NCBI GenBank assembly: GCA_035649415.1
Contig: DASRJP010000262.1
Location: 1 to 21,210, forward strand
Source: DATKDU01 sp035649415
Lineage (GTDB): Bacteria; Planctomycetota; Planctomycetia; Pirellulales; Pirellulaceae
Length of the DNA stretch: 21,210 bases
Direction: 5' to 3'
Shown: positions 14,404 to 21,210 of the stretch, piece after piece
How positions within the stretch are numbered: the first letter of the stretch is position 1
How the letters are laid out: every line of letters starts with the position of its first letter
Notes under the pieces: generated by a model
Database searches by the model: none
What the model was told of the DNA's origin: nothing
The model's input: the letters and a program-made list of their open reading frames with translations, nothing else
Position numbers and translations under genes: made by a program

Positions 14404-16029
14404 ATGCCCGCTGTCATTGTCGACGGAATCGAAATCCCCATCGGCGCCAACGAGCGTCTCAACGGCATTCAGGCTGCGCGTCGCGCGGGCGTGGAGATTC
14501 CGCACTACTGCTGGCACGCGGGGCTCAGCGTCGTCGCGTCCTGCCGGATGTGCCTGGTCGAAGCGGGTCAAAAGGATCCCGCCACCGGCAAGGTCACGAT
14601 GCAGCCAAAAGTCGTTCCCGCTTGCCAGACGCCGGCCAAGGACGGCAGCGTCTTTATCACGAGCAGCGAAAAGGTGCAGCAGGCCAGGGCCATGGTCGAG
14701 GAGGACCTGCTACTAAGGCATCCGGTCGATTGTCCGATTTGCGACAAGGCCGGCGAGTGTTCGCTTCAGGATTATCACTTCGAGTATGGCCAGAAGGAGC
14801 GGCGGGCGGACGTCAAGCCGTTTACCAGCCGCCGCCGCGATCTGGGGGACACGGTCACGCTGTTCGTCGATCGGTGCGTGATGTGTACCCGCTGCGTGCG
14901 ATTTGCCCGCGAAATCAGCGGCACGAGCGAGTTGATGGTGATCAATCGCGGCGCGCAAGAGGAGATTGACGTCTTTCGCGATGAGAAGGGCCAGCCCCAG
15001 TTCCCGCTCGACAACAAGCTGTCGGGAAACGTTGTCGATCTGTGCCCGGTCGGAGCGCTGGGCGACAGAGAGTTTCTCTACCAGCAGCGGGTCTGGTTCA
15101 TGAAGAGCCACGACCACGTCTGTGCCAAGTGCTCGACCGGCTGCTCGATCAAAATCGACGAGAACCAGGACCGCATCTACCGCCTGCGGCCGAGGGAAAA
15201 CCCGCACGTCAACCAGTGGTGGATGTGCGATGAGGGTCGCTATGGCTTTCACCACGTGCATGACGAGCGGCGGCTGACCGAGCCGCGCCGCAAGGAGGCC
15301 GGCGGGTACGTCAACGTCGAGTGGGGAGCACTCGCGGCCGAGATCGACAAAAAGCTCAAAACGAGCGGCCGCCTGGCAGCCGTCCTCTCGCCGCATCTGA
15401 CGGTTGAAGAGGCGTATCTGTTGGCGACATATATCAAAGGGATCGACCCGCAAGCTGCGCTCGCGCTCGGGCCAGTGCCGGTGGCCGGTAAGGACGAGAA
15501 GTTCCCGATGGGCTTTACGATCCACGCGGAGAAATGCCCCAATCGCCGCGGCGTGGAACCGATCGTGGCGAGGCTCGGCGGCAGCCTGCTCAACTGGGGA
15601 GATTTTCTCGGGCGGCTCGAGAGCGAATCCTTCGGTGCGGTCTGGCTCACTGGAGGGGGCCATGCCGAGTGGAACGATGCGGTCACGGCGGAAAAATTCG
15701 CCGCGGAAAAGTGCCTCATCGTGCAGGACTGCTTCACATCGCCCCTCTACGAGCGGGCCGATTATCAGCTCCCAGGCGCGACCTATCCGGAACGGGCCGG
15801 CTCGTTCGTCAACTCCAGCAACCGGCTTCAGTCCTTCGACTGGGCCGTTCGCCCGCCGCAAGGGGTCAAGGTCGAAGGACAACTTTACTGGCAGCTGGTC
15901 GGATTGCCGGGGCTTTACCAGAGCCGCCTCGTCCTCGACAAAGTGGCGCGGGAAATTGCATTTTTTGCAGCCGCGGCAGGACCAATTCCGGATGTGGGAG
16001 TCGATTTGAGGGTGAATCAACTGGCGTAA
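14404..16029 (+). CDS. nuoG: NADH-quinone oxidoreductase subunit G (75-kDa), compact form with N7 motif
   Basis: A 541-residue subunit carrying the electron wire. Ligands seen: N1b C36, C47, C50, C74; N5 H106, C110, C113, C119; N4 C158, C161, C164, C214; and a fourth set C240-x2-C243-x3-C247-x27-C275, which matches the off-pathway N7 site of some bacterial enzymes. After N7 the molybdopterin-oxidoreductase-like domain is much reduced (about 265 residues). It keeps LIVQDCFTSPLYERADYQLPGATYPERAGSFVNSSNR but lacks much of the middle. The protein is therefore shorter than E. coli NuoG (about 900) or mitochondrial-type forms (about 690-700). The start is ATG at 14404; a TTG at 14395 adds three residues. 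nuoH begins 24 bases after the stop. Confidence 0.96.
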   Translation: MPAVIVDGIEIPIGANERLNGIQAARRAGVEIPHYCWHAGLSVVASCRMCLVEAGQKDPATGKVTMQPKVVPACQTPAKDGSVFITSSEKVQQARAMVEEDLLLRHPVDCPICDKAGECSLQDYHFEYGQKERRADVKPFTSRRRDLGDTVTLFVDRCVMCTRCVRFAREISGTSELMVINRGAQEEIDVFRDEKGQPQFPLDNKLSGNVVDLCPVGALGDREFLYQQRVWFMKSHDHVCAKCSTGCSIKIDENQDRIYRLRPRENPHVNQWWMCDEGRYGFHHVHDERRLTEPRRKEAGGYVNVEWGALAAEIDKKLKTSGRLAAVLSPHLTVEEAYLLATYIKGIDPQAALALGPVPVAGKDEKFPMGFTIHAEKCPNRRGVEPIVARLGGSLLNWGDFLGRLESESFGAVWLTGGGHAEWNDAVTAEKFAAEKCLIVQDCFTSPLYERADYQLPGATYPERAGSFVNSSNRLQSFDWAVRPPQGVKVEGQLYWQLVGLPGLYQSRLVLDKVAREIAFFAAAAGPIPDVGVDLRVNQLA

Positions 16030-16053
16030 CCCGGAACTCAGAACCAAGTACCG

Positions 16054-17316
16054 ATGGTCGAAGAAGCCCTGATCAAAATCACGATCCTCCTTGGCGGCCT
16101 GATGACCGCGGCGGCTTACTTCGTGCTGCTCGAGCGGCGGATGGCCGCCTGGGTGCAGGACCGGATTGGACCCAATCGCGTGGGACTGCCGCTGACGAAC
16201 ATCCGCCTGGCCGGACTCGGCCAGCCGCTGGCCGATGGCCTGAAGTTCATCCTCAAGGAAGAGTACACCCCGGCCCACGTCGACAAACGGCTGTACATCC
16301 TGGCGCCCATCGCCATCCTCGCCGCGGCACTCACGGTGTTTGCCGTGATTCCCTTCGGCAGCATTCTTCCCGCCATTGGCAACCGTGTGGACCCGATCCA
16401 CCTGAATGTCGCGCCGGGAATGGTGGTGGGCATGAACGTGGGGCTGATCTTTGTCTTCGCGGTGACCAGCATTGCCGTCTACGGCGTGATTCTCGGCGGC
16501 TGGGCCAGCAACAACAAATACAGCTTTCTCGGCGGACTGCGGTCCAGTGCCCAGCTCATCGCTTACGAATTGCCGATGGGATTGGGACTACTAGGTGTCG
16601 TATTAGCGGCTGGCTCGCTCGATCTGGATCAGATCATCGTCGCCCAAACGGGCGCCACCGATTTGACGCGCGGCCTCCCCAGCGGCATCTGGTTCGCCCT
16701 GGCGCAGCCGCTGGGCTTCGTTGTTTTCGTGGTCGCAGCATTTGCCGAGGCGGCGCGATTGCCGTTCGACCTCCCCGAGGCCGAGCAGGAATTGATCGGC
16801 GGATATCACACCGAATACTCCGGCATGAAGCTGCTGCTGTTTTTGATTGCCGAGTTTTTGCACATGATCACGGCCTCGTTTCTGATCGCGATCCTGTTTC
16901 TCGGCGGCTGGCATCTGCCGTGGATCACCGGCGATCCAACGAGCCAGGACGTCACCTGGCTGACGGCGCTATTGCGCATCGGGGTGCTTCAGGCCAAGGT
17001 TTTTCTCGTCATCCTGTTCTTCATGCTGGCGAGGTGGAGCTGGCCTCGGTTTCGATTCGACCAGCTCATGAAATTGGCGTGGAAGATCATGCTGCCGCTG
17101 GGCCTGGTGAATCTCGTCGCCCTGGCGGCACTGTATGAGCTGCGGGCGATCAACGATCCGGACGGCACGAGCTGGCTGTGGGGCGCGGTCGTGTATGCCG
17201 GCGCGTGGCTAGTTGCCGTGCTGGCCTGGCTGGTCACGTCGCTGGCCAACCCGCTCGTCGCGGACAACCGGCCGCAGTTAGATACGATGACGGCCGAGGT
17301 GGATACACAGATTTAG
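16054..17316 (+). CDS. nuoH: NADH-quinone oxidoreductase subunit H
   Basis: A 420-residue, multi-helix subunit that forms the quinone entry chamber and links the peripheral and membrane arms. Motifs: VQDRIGPNRVGLP (34-46), GLGQPLADGLKFILKEEYTP, and the conserved cytoplasmic loop AARLPFDLPEAEQELIGGYHTEYSGMKLLLFLIAEF. About eight or nine hydrophobic helices are visible. The C-terminal tail (DNRPQLDTMTAEVDTQI) is hydrophilic and longer than in many homologues. The start is ATG at 16054 with no strong ribosome binding site. The 169-base gap to nuoI contains the largest AT-rich repeat element. Confidence 0.97.
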   Translation: MVEEALIKITILLGGLMTAAAYFVLLERRMAAWVQDRIGPNRVGLPLTNIRLAGLGQPLADGLKFILKEEYTPAHVDKRLYILAPIAILAAALTVFAVIPFGSILPAIGNRVDPIHLNVAPGMVVGMNVGLIFVFAVTSIAVYGVILGGWASNNKYSFLGGLRSSAQLIAYELPMGLGLLGVVLAAGSLDLDQIIVAQTGATDLTRGLPSGIWFALAQPLGFVVFVVAAFAEAARLPFDLPEAEQELIGGYHTEYSGMKLLLFLIAEFLHMITASFLIAILFLGGWHLPWITGDPTSQDVTWLTALLRIGVLQAKVFLVILFFMLARWSWPRFRFDQLMKLAWKIMLPLGLVNLVALAALYELRAINDPDGTSWLWGAVVYAGAWLVAVLAWLVTSLANPLVADNRPQLDTMTAEVDTQI

Positions 17317-17352
17317 CGGAGCCTTATGCACTGGTATGAGCGGATTCCGGAG

Positions 17353-17444
17353 TTGCAAATTGTTAATTGATCATTGCAAATTGCAAATTGGATGCTGTTA
17401 CTTTGCAATTTTGCAATTTGCAATTCGCAATGACCAATTTGCAA
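17353..17444. repeat. AT-rich palindromic element (TTGCAAATTG family), nuoH/nuoI junction
   Basis: TTGCAAATTG at 17353-17362 and its complement CAATTTGCAA at 17435-17444 bound a 92-bp stretch that holds at least six further TTGCAA-type units in both orientations. The left half (ATTGCAAATTGCAAATTG) can pair with the right half (TTTGCAATTTGCAATTCG, one mismatch region). The central ~15 bases are unrelated. It is the longest of the three copies. Confidence 0.85.
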
Positions 17445-17485
17445 TTGCCGCGCCTTTAATTACATAAGCATATCAATATTATCGA

Positions 17486-18034
17486 ATGCAACCAAACGAC
17501 CCTAATATCGCCTGGATCGAAGAGCCGCGGCTTAGCCTGGCGGGGAAGATGTACGTCCCCCTCTTCGTCGACGGTCTGACCACGACGCTGAAGCACCTCA
17601 CCAGGTCGCTGAAAGGGGACGTCGTCACGGTCAGCTATCCAGATCAAGAGCCGAAGATCGCCAACCCGTTCATTTACCGCGGCGTGCATCGGCTGAACCG
17701 CGACGAGCAGGGGCGGGTGAAATGTGTGGCCTGTTTCTTGTGCGCGACCGCCTGCCCGGCGCACTGCATCGATATCGTCGCGGAGGAAAGCCCTTGGCCC
17801 GACCGCGAGAAATATCCTCAGAGCTTCACGATCGACGAACTGCGGTGCATCTACTGCGGCATGTGCGAGGAAGCCTGTCCGGTCGATGCCATCGAGCTGA
17901 CGAGCCTCTATAACCTGACCGGCCGCAGCCGCGAGGAGATGATCTTCGACAAGGAAAAGCTGCTCAGCGTGTATGACGCGACCAAGGACAAAGAGCCGAT
18001 GCGCTCGCCGCAGATGGGAGGGACCGCCACATGA
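17486..18034 (+). CDS. nuoI: NADH-quinone oxidoreductase subunit I (N6a/N6b ferredoxin)
   Basis: A 182-residue peripheral subunit with two [4Fe-4S] ferredoxin motifs that relay electrons from NuoG to NuoB: C80-V-A-C83-F-L-C86-x3-C90-P and C121-I-Y-C124-G-M-C127-x3-C131-P. An amphipathic N-terminal helix (LFVDGLTTTLKHLTRSLKG) lies on the membrane arm. ATG at 17486 follows an AT-rich region with no clear Shine-Dalgarno. The stop TGA overlaps the nuoJ ATG (ATGA). The C-terminal 40 residues are hydrophilic and typical. Confidence 0.97.
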   Translation: MQPNDPNIAWIEEPRLSLAGKMYVPLFVDGLTTTLKHLTRSLKGDVVTVSYPDQEPKIANPFIYRGVHRLNRDEQGRVKCVACFLCATACPAHCIDIVAEESPWPDREKYPQSFTIDELRCIYCGMCEEACPVDAIELTSLYNLTGRSREEMIFDKEKLLSVYDATKDKEPMRSPQMGGTAT

Positions 18035-18861
18035 ACGGCCTGCCGTCGTTGCTGCCACTGATTGCGGCGCAGTCGCTCACGTTGCGCGAGATCGTGACCT
18101 GCCGCACGTTCTGGGGGCTCGTGATCGCCGCGCTTGGCTTGTGGCTGGCGCTCCCTCGCCGGATGCGCTACGGCAAGCTGCTGGGCGGCGTTCTCGGACT
18201 GCTCGTGGGATTGCCGCTGATCGCGTCGGACTGGCCGCTCTTGCCGACGATTAGCGACGAAGTCGTCTTTTGGCTGCTCTCTGGCGTGGCGATCGTGGCC
18301 GCCGTGGCCACCATCACTTCTCACAGCCCGGTGTACTCGGCCATCTGGTTTGCTTTGTCGCTGCTCGGAACGGCGGGAATCTTCTTTTTCAACGGCGCGC
18401 AGTTTCTGGGTGTGGCCACGGTCGTGGTTTATGCCGGCGCCATTGTCGTCACGTTTTTGTTTGTGCTCATGCTGGCCCAGCCGGAGGGCCACGCGTCCTA
18501 CGATCGAATTGGCTGGGGCTGGTTTTCCAAGGCGGCGTCCGTCGTCGTAGCGGCGGCAATCGTTGGGACGCTCACGTTTCTGCTGGGTGGGCTGAAGGAC
18601 CAGGCGAAGGCGGCTGACGTCGCGCTGGCAGCCGCTCCCTCGCCGTCCGACAAACCAGCCATCAAAGTGGGGGAACAGCCCCATCCAGTCCTCAGGCCGC
18701 AAGAGCACGTGGCCGGGCTGGGCGCCGTCCTCTTTAGCCAGCATCTGATCAGTGTCGAAGTGGCCGGCACGCTCCTGTTGGCGGCGCTGGTCGGCGCGGT
18801 CGCCATTGCCGCCCAAGGGAAGCGTCGTCTGGAGACGCAGATCGAGGAGGCCACGCGATGA
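18031..18861 (+). CDS. nuoJ: NADH-quinone oxidoreductase subunit J, N-terminally extended
   Basis: A 276-residue membrane subunit. The canonical NuoJ core begins near residue 77 with EVVFWLLSGVAIVAAVATITSHSPVYSAIWF and continues through GIFFFNGAQFLGVATVVVYAGAIVVTFLFVLML, which contains the conserved third helix with its pi-bulge region (VYAGAI). A final helix lies near 250-268. The first 75 residues are extra relative to E. coli NuoJ (184 residues) and include two likely helices (about 27-43 and 48-65). A hydrophilic loop at about 195-235 is also long. The start is ATG at 18031, overlapping the nuoI stop; a later start at the core would lose the coupling. The stop overlaps the nuoK ATG. Confidence 0.94.
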   Translation: MNGLPSLLPLIAAQSLTLREIVTCRTFWGLVIAALGLWLALPRRMRYGKLLGGVLGLLVGLPLIASDWPLLPTISDEVVFWLLSGVAIVAAVATITSHSPVYSAIWFALSLLGTAGIFFFNGAQFLGVATVVVYAGAIVVTFLFVLMLAQPEGHASYDRIGWGWFSKAASVVVAAAIVGTLTFLLGGLKDQAKAADVALAAAPSPSDKPAIKVGEQPHPVLRPQEHVAGLGAVLFSQHLISVEVAGTLLLAALVGAVAIAAQGKRRLETQIEEATR

Positions 18862-19328
18862 ACGAGACGGGTCTGCTCTATAACTACCTGCTTGTGGGAT
18901 CCATCGTGTTCGTCCTGGGGCTGGTCGGTTTCCTTGTGCGGCGGAACATGATTGTGATGTTTCTGTGCACCGAGATGATGCTCCAGGGCGTATCTCTGTC
19001 GCTAATCGGCTTTGGCCGCTATCACGCGAGTCTGGCCGACTCGGCCGACGCCGGCCCGTGGGGCGGCCAGATGCTGGTGATCTTCATCATCACGGTCGCC
19101 GCCTGCGAAGCCGGCATTGCCTTGGTGCTGATCCTGATGCTCGCCAGGCGCAGCGGCACTCTGGACGCGACGGTCTGGCAGGACCTGCGCGAGGAGGGAT
19201 TGCCCGCGTACGTTGACACCGAGGTGCCGGAAGAGCGCACCAGCGATCGCGTGTGGCCCGTGCTGACGCCGGCCGGACGACGGCCGGAAATCGACCTCGA
19301 AGAGTTGTCCCATCGCAATCAGGTGTAG
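18858..19328 (+). CDS. nuoK: NADH-quinone oxidoreductase subunit K, C-terminally extended
   Basis: A 156-residue proton-channel subunit related to MrpC. Three helices (about 8-28, 31-53 and 70-97) carry the two key membrane glutamates: E39 in FLCTEMMLQGVSLSLIGF and E84 in TVAACEAGIALVLIL. NuoK is normally about 100 residues; here about 56 hydrophilic residues follow the third helix (DATVWQDLREEGLPAY ... EIDLEELSHRNQV) on the side expected to be cytoplasmic. The ATG overlaps the nuoJ stop (ATGA). nuoL begins 35 bases after the stop. Confidence 0.95.
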   Translation: MNETGLLYNYLLVGSIVFVLGLVGFLVRRNMIVMFLCTEMMLQGVSLSLIGFGRYHASLADSADAGPWGGQMLVIFIITVAACEAGIALVLILMLARRSGTLDATVWQDLREEGLPAYVDTEVPEERTSDRVWPVLTPAGRRPEIDLEELSHRNQV

Positions 19329-19363
19329 GTCCGCTGACGGCTTTCAAGGCGCCGACGAGAAAC

Positions 19364-21210
19364 ATGGATAGCGTTCGCCTTATCGATAACTGCCTGCCGC
19401 TCATTCCGGCATTGCCGCTGGTCGCCGCGATCGTGACGGCGGTGCTGGGCCCGTGGGTGGCACGCCGCGCGGCCGGGTGGCAATTCGCGTTGTCGCTACC
19501 GGTGATTGTGGCCTTGGCCGCTTCGTGCGTGCTGAGCCTGGTTCTGGTGAGAGCGGTTCAATTCGAGCAGCAGGAGCAATTGGACCGGGACACAGGGGAA
19601 GGAGCCGTGACGGCCGGATTCGAGCGCGTCGTTACGCTGTGGACTTGGGCCAGCGTGGATCACGCCTATCGGCTACAGGAGTCGAGCAAAGCGCCGACTG
19701 CCGACAGCGAGCCCGAGCCGTCGCCGGCTCCAGCTAATCCGCTGGCCATCGACATTGGCTGGAAGGATTTCCACGTTGCGGTCGCTCTGCGGGCCGACGC
19801 GCTGACGGCGATGATGCTGGGCATGGTGACGTTCGTCTCGACGCTGGTGGCGATCTTTGCCGCGGGGTACATGTCTGGCGATCGCGGCTACTGGCGCTTC
19901 TTCGCCTACATCGGCCTGTTTGTGTTCTCGATGACGATGCTGGTGACGGTGAGCAACTTTGTGCTCCTGTACGTGTTCTGGGAGGCAGTCGGTCTGTGCA
20001 GCTATCTGCTCATCGGTTTCTGGTACGAGAAGCCATCCGCCGCGGCGGCTGGCATGAAAGCGTTTTTGGTCAACCGCGTCGGAGACTTTGGTTTTGCCAT
20101 CGCTTTGTTTCTTATCTGGACAACGTACGGCACGCTCAATTTTCATGATGCGCTGGCCGGAGGCTCGACCAACCAGGAGGCCATCGTAGAGCAACTGGGC
20201 GCCGTGCGGGGGCTGGCCGGCATTTCCGTCGTGCCGACCGACCCGGCCCCGATACGGCCGGGAATCGACAACGAACAGCAAGGCGCCATGCGGGTCGTGC
20301 GGGGAGTGCTCGGCAGGGACCGCCTGGTGCACGACGACTACGTGACCGACCTGCGGGCCGTGGCAATCTGCCTGCTGCTTTTGCTCGGAGCCTGCGGCAA
20401 GAGCGCCCAATTCCCGCTCCATGTCTGGCTGGCGGACGCCATGGAAGGTCCGACGCCGGTCAGCGCGCTGATTCACGCGGCGACGATGGTCACGGCCGGC
20501 GTCTACATGATCGCCCGCTGTGCGCCGCTGTTTGCCGCCTCGCCCGAATCGCAACTGACGGTGTCGGTCGTCGGCGTGGTGACAGCCCTGCTGGGCGGCC
20601 TGATTGCGCTGACGCAATTCGACCTCAAGCGGGTGTTGGCGTATTCCACCATCAGCCAGCTTGGGTACATGTTCCTGGCGCTGGGAACGGGGACTCTCGC
20701 CGGGGTGACCGGCGGCATGTTCCACCTGTTTACGCACGCCTTTTTCAAGGCGCTGTTGTTCCTCGGCGCCGGCAGCGTGATGCACGCGATGGGGGGCGTG
20801 ATCGACATGCGGAAATTTGGCGGGCTGGTCAGGCGGATGCCTTGGACTTACGTCACCTTTCTCATCGGTTGCTTGGCGCTGTCCGGGATCTTTCCTCTGT
20901 CGGGCTTTTGGAGCAAGGATTCCATCTTGGGCGCGGTCCATGACAAGGTACATCAGCTCGAGCACCTGCGCGAGGCTCGGCATCATGCGGCCGGCGAGCA
21001 AGAGCAGCCCGATCGGTTGGCTCAGTCGTTTGCGCGTCTGACCGATGGCCAGCTCTTGGCCTATCGCCGCATTTATTCGGGATTTTACTACGCCGGCCTC
21101 TTTGCGGCATTCCTCACCGCCTTTTACACGTTCCGCGCCTTCTGCCTGACGTTCCACGGCGAGGAGCGCATTCCGCACGAGGCGGGGCATCACGCGCACG
21201 AGTCGCCGGC
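19364..21210 (+). CDS. nuoL: NADH-quinone oxidoreductase subunit L (antiporter-like), partial
   Basis: The first 615 codons are present; the frame runs off the window end. NuoL is the distal antiporter-like proton pump. Conserved features: VFWEAVGLCSYLLIGFW with the channel glutamate E208, GACGKSAQFPLHVWLADAMEGPTPVSALIHAATMVTAGVYMIAR with the channel lysine K346 and histidine H371, LAYSTISQLGYMF, and FPLSGFWSKDSIL. Three hydrophilic insertions relative to E. coli NuoL are visible at about 104-135, 266-330 and 524-572. The first two are in loops that should be periplasmic. Residues 595-615 end in a His-rich stretch. The start is ATG at 19364 with a weak ribosome binding site; the lateral helix and C-terminus lie outside the window. 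Confidence 0.96.
   Translation, partial: MDSVRLIDNCLPLIPALPLVAAIVTAVLGPWVARRAAGWQFALSLPVIVALAASCVLSLVLVRAVQFEQQEQLDRDTGEGAVTAGFERVVTLWTWASVDHAYRLQESSKAPTADSEPEPSPAPANPLAIDIGWKDFHVAVALRADALTAMMLGMVTFVSTLVAIFAAGYMSGDRGYWRFFAYIGLFVFSMTMLVTVSNFVLLYVFWEAVGLCSYLLIGFWYEKPSAAAAGMKAFLVNRVGDFGFAIALFLIWTTYGTLNFHDALAGGSTNQEAIVEQLGAVRGLAGISVVPTDPAPIRPGIDNEQQGAMRVVRGVLGRDRLVHDDYVTDLRAVAICLLLLLGACGKSAQFPLHVWLADAMEGPTPVSALIHAATMVTAGVYMIARCAPLFAASPESQLTVSVVGVVTALLGGLIALTQFDLKRVLAYSTISQLGYMFLALGTGTLAGVTGGMFHLFTHAFFKALLFLGAGSVMHAMGGVIDMRKFGGLVRRMPWTYVTFLIGCLALSGIFPLSGFWSKDSILGAVHDKVHQLEHLREARHHAAGEQEQPDRLAQSFARLTDGQLLAYRRIYSGFYYAGLFAAFLTAFYTFRAFCLTFHGEERIPHEAGHHAHESP

Noticed and set aside
14713..16401. A 562-codon open frame on the minus strand opposite nuoG/nuoH
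   Set aside because: It is antisense to two clear complex I genes, has no domain signature and is rich in Arg/His/Asp typical of GC-rich shadow frames.
15534..17138. A 534-codon plus-strand frame across nuoG and nuoH
   Set aside because: It runs out of frame through two genes with intact cofactor or family motifs, so it is a GC-driven shadow.
17353..17444. CRISPR array
   Set aside because: The TTGCAAATTG units are very short, in both orientations and without regular spacers; no cas genes are present.
19673..21199. A 508-codon open frame on the minus strand opposite nuoL
   Set aside because: It is the complement of a well-conserved NuoL coding sequence; composition is dominated by Arg, Gln and His with no recognisable motif.

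Overview
The window looks like a GC-rich chromosomal segment from a planctomycete (Planctomycetota, possibly Pirellulales-like). The lineage is inferred from three things: an ECF sigma factor followed by a zinc-ribbon Ser/Thr kinase with a multi-pass membrane tail, a BlaI/M56 pair, and palindromic or junction repeats of the kind I associate with these genomes. No 16S or marker-gene comparison was possible.

Layout. Positions 1-4614 (minus strand) carry regulatory and signalling genes. In transcription order these are an ECF sigma factor, a Ser/Thr kinase, then a BlaI-type repressor whose promoter holds two matching operators, and a BlaR1-like M56 metallopeptidase cut by the window start. Positions 4754-6440 (plus) hold two predicted exported proteins: a five-bladed beta-propeller of GH43/GH32/GH130 type and a small coiled-coil protein. 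A convergent FHA-domain gene (6480-7178, minus) follows. Then come a histidine-rich membrane protein and a translationally coupled GT4 glycosyltransferase (7299-9160, plus).

Positions 9111-9406 (minus) form a complete small tRNA operon: promoter, tRNA-Val(CAC), a palindromic repeat, tRNA-Leu(GAG) and an intrinsic terminator. Its 3' end lies inside the 3' end of the glycosyltransferase gene. A terminator-like hairpin and a CRP/FNR-type palindrome that overlaps a probable extended -10 promoter come next.

Positions 9628-21210 (plus) are the respiratory complex I operon in canonical order, nuoABCDEFGHIJK, with nuoL cut by the window end. NuoEFG form the NADH-oxidising module, NuoBCDI the connecting Fe-S/quinone module, and NuoAHJKL the proton-pumping membrane arm. 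All expected Fe-S ligands are present in NuoB, E, F, G and I. Departures from the textbook complex are a short NuoG, an N-terminally extended NuoJ, a C-terminally extended NuoK, and three hydrophilic insertions in NuoL. The operon is also interrupted at several gene junctions by short repeats: AT-rich TTGCAAATTG hairpin elements at D/E, F/G and H/I, CCGCAAT tandem units at B/C, and TTCGTCAT units at C/D.

I see no CRISPR array, insertion sequence, prophage or defence island. The most unusual signals are the repeat elements in the nuo operon, the tRNA/glycosyltransferase overlap, and the regulatory palindromes.
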